Positions 7,331 to 12,209 of a DNA stretch of 12,209 nucleotides are shown here, in pieces. The position numbers were made by a program, and so were the translations under genes. The DNA is from Spirochaetia bacterium UBA6919. Its GTDB lineage: Bacteria; Spirochaetota; UBA6919. Below the pieces are notes generated by a model. It had not been told where the DNA came from, ran no database searches, and saw only the letters and a list, made by a program, of their open reading frames with translations. The DNA lies in NCBI GenBank assembly GCA_002450905.1, contig DKAT01000088.1:51310-63518 (forward strand). Direction: 5' to 3'. Every line of letters starts with the position of its first letter. Within the stretch, counting starts at the first letter, position 1.

Positions 7331-7801
7331 TTAATTTACTGACATTCGCATAGCCACTAAATAGATGACTACAAGTCCACCCAGAAGAACAATCATATTC
7401 AGAATAACCGAGATTTTGTGGGTAGTAGAGAATTTTTTCTTCAGATCATTTTTAGTTTCCTCTACTGTGGTTGATTTCAATTCTAATTTAATGTTATGTG
7501 CCTTTGGGAGTATATATAATCCTGAAATCATAGTAAGAGCTAACATGGTAATCAATAATACCAATTTGATTTGTTCTATTCTGAGAGTTTTGATATCCAT
7601 AAAAATACTTGTAATTATAGCTAGAGTTGCCGAAATATATCCTATCAAGTAATATGTAGGAAAAATACGGGCTACAACATTCCCTGCATCATCTTTGCTG
7701 AGAGTACTGAAAATAGCTGGTGCAGAAACAAATGAGAATGATATGATCCCACCTATCCAGATGACAACGGATAGTATATGGATGAAATATATAATAGACA
7801 A
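7331..7801 (-). CDS. small DUF4149-like (TMEM205-type) membrane protein
   Basis: The product is 156 residues with four predicted membrane segments, near 3-28, 48-68, 78-98 and 130-152. HILSVVIWIGG at 8-18, then APAIF at 27-31 and RIFPTYY at 45-51, match the DUF4149 pattern (W.GG, PavF, lfp.YY). A cytoplasmic or external charged loop rich in Lys lies between segments 3 and 4. The role of this family is not known. The start is TTG at 7799-7801 with a strong AAGGAG six bases upstream, and no good ATG competes. The ribosome binding site and start lie inside a perfect palindrome, described separately. The downstream cyclic-nucleotide gene has its own promoter, so the two are probably only partly linked. 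Confidence 0.8.
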   Translation of the reverse strand: MSIIYFIHILSVVIWIGGIISFSFVSAPAIFSTLSKDDAGNVVARIFPTYYLIGYISATLAIITSIFMDIKTLRIEQIKLVLLITMLALTMISGLYILPKAHNIKLELKSTTVEETKNDLKKKFSTTHKISVILNMIVLLGGLVVIYLVAMRMSVN

Positions 7802-7813
7802 GGAGATCTCCTT
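7800..7813 (-). promoter_or_regulatory. palindrome burying ribosome binding site and start codon
   Basis: AAGGAGATCTCCTT is a perfect 14-base palindrome covering the AAGGAG and the first two bases of the TTG start of the DUF4149-like gene. In RNA it can fold as AAGGA, loop GAUC, UCCUU, which would hide the ribosome binding site. Confidence 0.5.
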
Positions 7814-7837
7814 TTTATTTAATTGGAAGTATATTGA

Positions 7838-7853
7838 GAATCCTGTGGGATTC
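7838..7853. promoter_or_regulatory. inverted repeat between divergent genes
   Basis: GAATCC (7838-7843) and GGATTC (7848-7853) form a perfect inverted repeat around TGTG. It lies between the divergent genes at 7801 and 7968 and could be an operator or a leader hairpin. The rest of this 166-base gap is very AT-rich; it holds several TATAAT-like sequences (7888-7893 on the minus strand; 7913 and 7921 on the plus strand) and no clear -35. Confidence 0.35.
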
Positions 7854-7967
7854 AGGTATAAAATATAGTTTAACAGTTGGGATTAAAATTATACTATATT
7901 TAAACGATTATATATAATAATATAATAATTTTTATTATCCAAGATATTTATTATACAAAACATTTCT

Positions 7968-9785
7968 ATGATAAATCAAAATGAATACCACAATATATCA
8001 TTGAAAATGAAGTCTTATCCTTATTTGGATAGACTCTGGGAAAATAATTCATCCGAAGTAATTTCCTTTGCGTCTAGAGAAAATAAGCCGCATCAATTAT
8101 GGATTAAACAACTCCTCATCCAGGGTAAGGTAGAATGGACTCTGGCATTAGAAAATGGGCTCAATGACATATCAGAAATCCCTGAGATAAGAAAATATGA
8201 GTTTTTTTCTCTGATAAAATTATGCCTGACAGGGAAAAATGAGTTATCACACTCTGTTAAGGAGCTTATCCACAATATATTTCTTCAGATCGAATTAGAT
8301 CGCAAAATATATACAATCTGTATATCCCTTGAAAAAAGAATTTCTGGAGCAATATATTCCCTTTCTATAAAGGATATTCTTAATATGGATGCCTTGGATT
8401 TATTTGCAGAAGCAAGAGCAGAGCATTTAAAAGAATTACAGGACATGTTGAAATGCTTTTTTAGTAAACATCTTGAATTACCATACCTGGTGAATGGAAC
8501 TGATTTTGAAAATCGTTATAATTACCACCCTATCACCTTTGCCACCTATTATAGTTTTCTATTCCTTGATCAGAGAAGATTATTTAAAGTATTCGATGAG
8601 GATCAGAGCCATTTCTGGAGGAAAAGAACTTTTCAAGTCCTCATTGGATTGAGAGGTATTCCAGTTATATCCTTCTTTCAAACACTCCTGGCTGAAAATG
8701 AATCCAATATATATCAATATAACAAGATTAAAAAGGATATTGAGGAAATTATTCATAAAATTCCTGTATCAGAGCAAAACAATTGGCAAAAGAAGTATAT
8801 CCAGTTGGCTGAGAGAAAGAATAAATTGATCGATTTAAAAATCTCTCTTATTGACAAACTGGAAGAGCAATATCATCTTTCAACAGAGAGAAAATTAGAC
8901 ATGCAAGTCCATGAGTGTCAATCCCGATTAAATGTTCTACAAACAAAAGAAATACAGATTATAAATGAAATCCATAGTCTTGGTGGGAATTTCCAACCCC
9001 ATAGGAAATCAAAAAAAAATCCACACCATGAAATAGATAATAAAAATCAGATTTCCCTGTTCTTACAAGATTATCAGCACTCAAATGAAAATAAAGATAA
9101 GATAGATCAACTCATCGGGGATTACTATTTAAACTTATCTCAAATAGAAATACTAGAGGCAGACATTTTAGAATTAAGACTCAGAAAGGAAAATGAAATT
9201 AAAAAAACCCATCAGTTAGAAGAGAAGAACTCCAGTGACATTTATGAGATGATAACATCGATTGATAAAGAAATAAATGACTTGCTAAATGATAATACCA
9301 ATCTGAACACATTATCCCCCAACATTGACGAAACAATGTTTAAAAAACCCCTTTTCAACAGGAATTTAAACGCCGAAAAACAATTTATTCTCGAATGTAT
9401 TAATCATTTAAAATCATCTTTCAGGGAAGAACATGAAAAAGATCTTATCCGATTCTTTCAATCCCTCAAAGAGAATTTACAAAGGGTCAACCCATTGAAT
9501 ATCCTTTCAGTATCAATTAACAAGCAATATATCCCAAAAATCATCTATGAGGAACACGGTGAAATCCTTTTTACAAATCTACCGGATGATCAGAAAAGAA
9601 TATTCATACTTACTTTCTATATAACTATCCTTGAACACTCATTAAACCAGGGAGGACTCAATCCATCTCTTCTGCTGCTATCCATCTCAGATTCATCTAT
9701 ACACCTAGATCATTTGCTAAACACACTTATCAAGAGATTTCAAAAGCCATTTCAAATGATTGTATCAAATTATAAAGAAAAATAA
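7968..9785 (+). CDS. coiled-coil protein with a degenerate SMC/Rad50-like C-terminal head
   Basis: The 605-residue product has no signal peptide or membrane segment. Residues 1-250 are mostly helical and not recognisable. Two charged coiled-coil stretches (about 255-340 and 365-430) are separated by a polar linker containing GGNFQPHRKSKKNPHH. The last 150 residues follow the order of an SMC/Rad50-type head: VSINKQYIPKIIY strands, then LPDDQKRIFILTFY at 538-551 where LSGGQ and its helix stand, then PSLLLLSISD at 566-575 in place of Walker B, HLDHLL near 579 in place of the D-loop, and IVSNY in place of the His switch. No Walker A is present and the key residues are replaced, so ATP hydrolysis is unlikely if the match is real. 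This is a pattern reading, not a proven homology. The ATG at 7968 has no clear ribosome binding site; another in-frame ATG is at 8007. Confidence 0.8.
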   Translation: MINQNEYHNISLKMKSYPYLDRLWENNSSEVISFASRENKPHQLWIKQLLIQGKVEWTLALENGLNDISEIPEIRKYEFFSLIKLCLTGKNELSHSVKELIHNIFLQIELDRKIYTICISLEKRISGAIYSLSIKDILNMDALDLFAEARAEHLKELQDMLKCFFSKHLELPYLVNGTDFENRYNYHPITFATYYSFLFLDQRRLFKVFDEDQSHFWRKRTFQVLIGLRGIPVISFFQTLLAENESNIYQYNKIKKDIEEIIHKIPVSEQNNWQKKYIQLAERKNKLIDLKISLIDKLEEQYHLSTERKLDMQVHECQSRLNVLQTKEIQIINEIHSLGGNFQPHRKSKKNPHHEIDNKNQISLFLQDYQHSNENKDKIDQLIGDYYLNLSQIEILEADILELRLRKENEIKKTHQLEEKNSSDIYEMITSIDKEINDLLNDNTNLNTLSPNIDETMFKKPLFNRNLNAEKQFILECINHLKSSFREEHEKDLIRFFQSLKENLQRVNPLNILSVSINKQYIPKIIYEEHGEILFTNLPDDQKRIFILTFYITILEHSLNQGGLNPSLLLLSISDSSIHLDHLLNTLIKRFQKPFQMIVSNYKEK

Positions 9786-9824
9786 AACTATTCTTCAAAG
9801 ATATAAATAACCACTTACAATATT

Positions 9825-10607
9825 TTAAGTAATATCCCGTCGTTGAAAAAATAAACTGGATATTATATGAAATACTATAAAATAAACTAATATCACAACA
9901 ATGGAAAATGGCATCGACATGTCTTTAGAAAATGGCACTACTTCGGCAGGAACAATATCCCCTCGGATAGATGACATAAATGTCAAATTATAATACATCG
10001 ATAAATCAGTATTTGTAAATAATAGATATTTAGCCCACCATTTCTTAATCGATAAAATATTGAGCACCCATTTTACTGGAAATAATAAAAATATCGATAT
10101 TCCTATGGACATCACACTGGTTTTAAATAAACTGGAGATCATAAATGCGATAGTCCCATAAATGATTGATTCTATAAATCCAAATAAAAATGCAAGATAT
10201 AATTTATCCCAGACTTGCTTGGCATATCCTTCTCCCGCGATCATAAGGATTATTTTATACACAAATAGGCATAATAAATACATCAGAAATGTATAAATCA
10301 CCATTGTTAAATATTTTGAGTAAAGTATTTTTAGTCTACCTTGAGGCCTGATCAATAATAATCGGATGGTACCCCACCCAAATTCAGATGTTACAATCAC
10401 ACTGCCAATAATGATAGTCCACAAAGAAATTATACTCTGAATTATCCCTATAGCAATAAGATATACCTGTATATTATTTACATCATAAGAAGACAAACCA
10501 CTGATTAGACTTACTAGAAATAAAACAATCAGCAGGACTATATTCATCTTTTGATAAGCTAGTTTCATGATCTCATTTCTAATTAATAAAATAAAACTAT
10601 TCAACAC
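9825..10607 (-). CDS. ABC-2 type (BcrB-like) transporter permease
   Basis: The product is 260 residues with about six hydrophobic segments and the ABC-2 signature SEFGWGTIRLLLIRP at about 74-88. In this family that stretch lies in the cytoplasmic loop after the second membrane segment. It pairs with the ATPase gene immediately upstream to form an exporter; the partner's type suggests peptide or antibiotic export or self-immunity, but the substrate is unknown. I chose GTG at 10605-10607 because AAGGGG lies five bases upstream. This start overlaps the ATPase by 11 bases, as expected for coupled translation; a TTG at 10628 adds seven residues without a clear site. The gene converges on the plus-strand coiled-coil gene with only 39 bases between them and no strong terminator. 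Confidence 0.88.
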   Translation of the reverse strand: MLNSFILLIRNEIMKLAYQKMNIVLLIVLFLVSLISGLSSYDVNNIQVYLIAIGIIQSIISLWTIIIGSVIVTSEFGWGTIRLLLIRPQGRLKILYSKYLTMVIYTFLMYLLCLFVYKIILMIAGEGYAKQVWDKLYLAFLFGFIESIIYGTIAFMISSLFKTSVMSIGISIFLLFPVKWVLNILSIKKWWAKYLLFTNTDLSMYYNLTFMSSIRGDIVPAEVVPFSKDMSMPFSIVVILVYFIVFHIISSLFFQRRDIT

Positions 10608-11535
10608 TTTTACCCCTTGTAACCTCAAGAAAATTATCTTCCAGGGACTTCGTCATCGGTTGCATCCGATAAACAAGAATTCCTGCATCCACAAGTTGCT
10701 TTAACAATAAAGCACTCTCATCCCTCATAACTGGTACATCGATATGAGAATTATTAATAACCATTTCACTTATAGAAAATGCTCTTTCATTCAGGTATTT
10801 TTCGATTATCGATAAGGCATCCTCTCTTCTATCCACTTCAAATCGCACGAGATTAACTGTAGAAAGTATTTCAGAAATAGTTTTCGTTTCAATAAAAATC
10901 CCTTTCTGGATAATAGCAAAACGATCGCACATCAATTCCATTTCACTCAAAAGATGGCTGGATACTAAAACCCCTACCCCTTCCTCATCCGCTAATTTTC
11001 TGAGATGATCTCTCAATTCCTTAATTCCAGCAGGATCTAATCCATTAGTAGGTTCATCAAGAACAAGGAGTCGTGGTCTATGAAGGATTGCCTGAGCTAT
11101 ACCCAATCTTTGTTTCATCCCAAGTGAATATTGCTTTACTTTATCATGAATTCTCTTCTCTAAGCCTACTTGTTGAATAACATCATCAATTCTTTCCCTT
11201 GTGACCCCATAATTCATATTCGCATAATGGATAAGATTCTTGTATCCAGAAAGAAATCCATACATTTCAGGATTCTCAATGATCCCTCCAACATTTGCTA
11301 TAGCTTTCTCAAAATCTCTTTCTATGGAATATCCACCAATCTTGATCTCTCCTTCATCAATTTTCAAGAGACCCAGCATCATTTTAATAATTGTTGTCTT
11401 GCCAGCGCCATTTGGACCCAGTAATCCAAAGATCTCCCCAGGTGGAATATTGAATGAAACATCTTTAATCACTTTTAAACGGCTAAAAGACTTGTGTATA
11501 TTTTTAATTTCAACGAGAATATCAGAATTCATCAT
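10597..11535 (-). CDS. BcrA-type ABC transporter ATP-binding protein
   Basis: The product is 312 residues. The nucleotide-binding domain has Walker A GPNGAGKT at 40-47, signature YSLGMKQR at 136-143, Walker B LLVLDE at 156-161 with the D-loop NGLDPAG, and the switch His at 194 (VSSHLL). At the Q-loop position the sequence reads GGIIENPEMY, with Glu87 where most ABC ATPases have Gln; this is characteristic of the BcrA subfamily of bacitracin and lantibiotic exporters. A regulatory-type domain of about 85 residues follows residue 225. It energises the permease encoded just downstream. AGGA precedes two adjacent ATG codons (11535 and 11532), either of which could be the start. The stop is TAG, the only complete gene here that does not end in TAA. 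A BcrA type does not by itself prove bacitracin resistance. Confidence 0.92.
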   Translation of the reverse strand: MMNSDILVEIKNIHKSFSRLKVIKDVSFNIPPGEIFGLLGPNGAGKTTIIKMMLGLLKIDEGEIKIGGYSIERDFEKAIANVGGIIENPEMYGFLSGYKNLIHYANMNYGVTRERIDDVIQQVGLEKRIHDKVKQYSLGMKQRLGIAQAILHRPRLLVLDEPTNGLDPAGIKELRDHLRKLADEEGVGVLVSSHLLSEMELMCDRFAIIQKGIFIETKTISEILSTVNLVRFEVDRREDALSIIEKYLNERAFSISEMVINNSHIDVPVMRDESALLLKQLVDAGILVYRMQPMTKSLEDNFLEVTRGKSVE

Positions 11536-11857
11536 TCAGTCCTATTTAAAAATCCCTTGTCTATATCAACAGAACAATAAGTCACTGAGATATGACCAAG
11601 AAATATATGTTATTTTGAAATTACTTTAAGTATATATCTTTTTTAATTAAAAAAAAGTTTTTTTATCGAAATGTGTAAAAATATTGGTGAATTATTGCTA
11701 TAGGTCTATCTAATTAATAATAAGGGAAAATAGCTTCAATATTAAATATAACCAGAATACCAATTAAATATAAATTAGGGTTGAGTGAGACAAACAGATA
11801 TAAAATAAATTCACAGACTTGTTTTGCCGATAGATTAGCATTGAAAGGTAAAATATA
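11536..11857. other. gene-free AT-rich stretch between ABC operon and candidate sRNA
   Basis: I see no gene. It must hold the minus-strand promoter of the ABC operon; an extended -10 (TGATATAGA on the minus strand, near 11560) and a TATATT near 11605 are candidates, both with weak -35 sequences. A palindromic tract of T then A runs lies at 11634-11657 and would be intrinsically bent. On the plus strand, TTGCCG (11824-11829) and TAAAAT (11849-11854) with a long 19-base spacer may drive the candidate RNA downstream. Confidence 0.4.
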
Positions 11858-11957
11858 CCAAAGAAGTGAGAACCCCCTTTCTCACTATCTCTTAATTACT
11901 CCTTGAATTAAGAGTGTCCTTGATAACAGGGAGTTTTAGCAAGCTCCCTTTTTTATT
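11858..11957 (+). ncRNA. candidate small RNA with two anti-Shine-Dalgarno loops
   Basis: Three hairpins follow one another with almost no spacing and no reading frame. Hairpin 1 has an 8-bp perfect stem (11865-11872 with 11879-11886) and the loop CCCCCT. Hairpin 2 has a 9-bp perfect stem (CTCTTAATT 11889-11897 with 11906-11914) and the loop ACTCCTTG. Hairpin 3 is the terminator at 11928. The loops are complementary to AGGGG- and AAGGAG-type ribosome binding sites, the arrangement seen in C-rich-loop regulatory sRNAs of Gram-positive bacteria. The 5' end is uncertain; a weak promoter would start it near 11858. An alternative helix (TCCTT 11917-11921 with AGGGA 11928-11932) would compete with the terminator, so a leader-attenuator role for a gene to the right cannot be excluded. 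I do not recognise a named RNA family. Confidence 0.6.
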
Positions 11958-11960
11958 CTT
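11928..11960 (+). terminator. strong rho-independent terminator
   Basis: AGGGAGTTT (11928-11936) pairs with AAGCTCCCT (11941-11949) around the tetraloop TAGC, with one G-U pair, followed by TTTTTTATTCTTTT. The T run lies only on the plus-strand side, so it ends a plus-strand transcript, yet no plus-strand protein gene lies upstream within more than 2 kb. Confidence 0.85.
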
Positions 11961-12209
11961 TTCCATAAAATATAGTTACAAAATATATTCTTTCCACATT
12001 ATCGACCCCAACCATAAAACCTTTATAAAAATCTAATTCCCCAATCTATATCAACTACCTGATAAAATATAAAAATAAATTATAATTTCAAATGAATTAG
12101 CTCAAAATGATTTATATACTAAATAGTGAATACCAAGATTATTATATTTTAGAAGAACTTTAAAGGGATACCTTACATACAAGACGAAACAATATCGGAA
12201 TCAAAAATT
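11961..12209. other. AT-rich stretch to the right edge, no gene seen
   Basis: I find no coding frame of convincing length. An 18-codon plus-strand frame from an ATG near 12107 has no ribosome binding site. AAAGGG at about 12163-12168 could be a ribosome binding site for something beyond the edge, but no usable start follows it inside the window. Confidence 0.45.

Noticed and set aside
9825..11535. Bacitracin resistance operon
   Set aside because: The BcrA-type Q-loop and signature only place the ATPase in a broad subfamily. There is no undecaprenol kinase, two-component system or biosynthetic gene nearby to support that substrate.
12107..12163. 18-codon plus-strand ORF near the right edge
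   Set aside because: No ribosome binding site, no recognisable sequence and a length expected by chance in AT-rich DNA.

Overview
The window is AT-rich and organised as short operons. It carries good sigma70-type promoters, AGGAG-like ribosome binding sites and several TTG or GTG starts, all typical of a bacterial chromosome. Two lipoproteins with relaxed lipoboxes and a double cyclic-nucleotide-binding protein fit a low-GC spirochaete, but this is only a tentative assignment. There is no rRNA or tRNA gene to settle it, and I see no phage or transposase gene.

Left part (1-2600). Two tandem paralogous genes on the minus strand encode exported lipoproteins with His/Tyr-rich repeats and a very Arg-rich C-terminal tail; the first runs off the left edge. 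The second carries a 42-bp minisatellite and the first a G8 tract. Next come a roughly 430-bp non-coding stretch with two plus-strand extended -10 elements and small palindromes, and then a broken META (HslJ-like) domain gene ending in a hairpin.

Middle (2600-7970). A minus-strand cluster runs from 5908 down to 2622: an exported protein of unknown function, coaBC (coenzyme A synthesis) and an SDR/NmrA-type epimerase-like protein, with overlapping or nearly touching ends. Upstream of it, also on the minus strand, are a protein with two cyclic-nucleotide-binding folds and a coiled-coil tail, and a small DUF4149-like membrane protein whose ribosome binding site lies in a perfect palindrome.

Right part (7970-12209). 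A divergent plus-strand gene encodes a 605-residue coiled-coil protein whose C-terminus looks like a decayed SMC/Rad50-type ATPase head. It converges on a two-gene BcrA/BcrB-type ABC transporter operon on the minus strand. Beyond that, an apparently gene-free stretch holds the most interesting element: three consecutive hairpins at about 11865-11960 on the plus strand. The loops of the first two are CCCCCT and ACTCCTTG, both complementary to Shine-Dalgarno sequences, and the third hairpin is a textbook terminator. This looks like a small regulatory RNA. Several ribosome binding sites in this window (AAAGGGG, AAGGGG, AAGGAG) match its loops.
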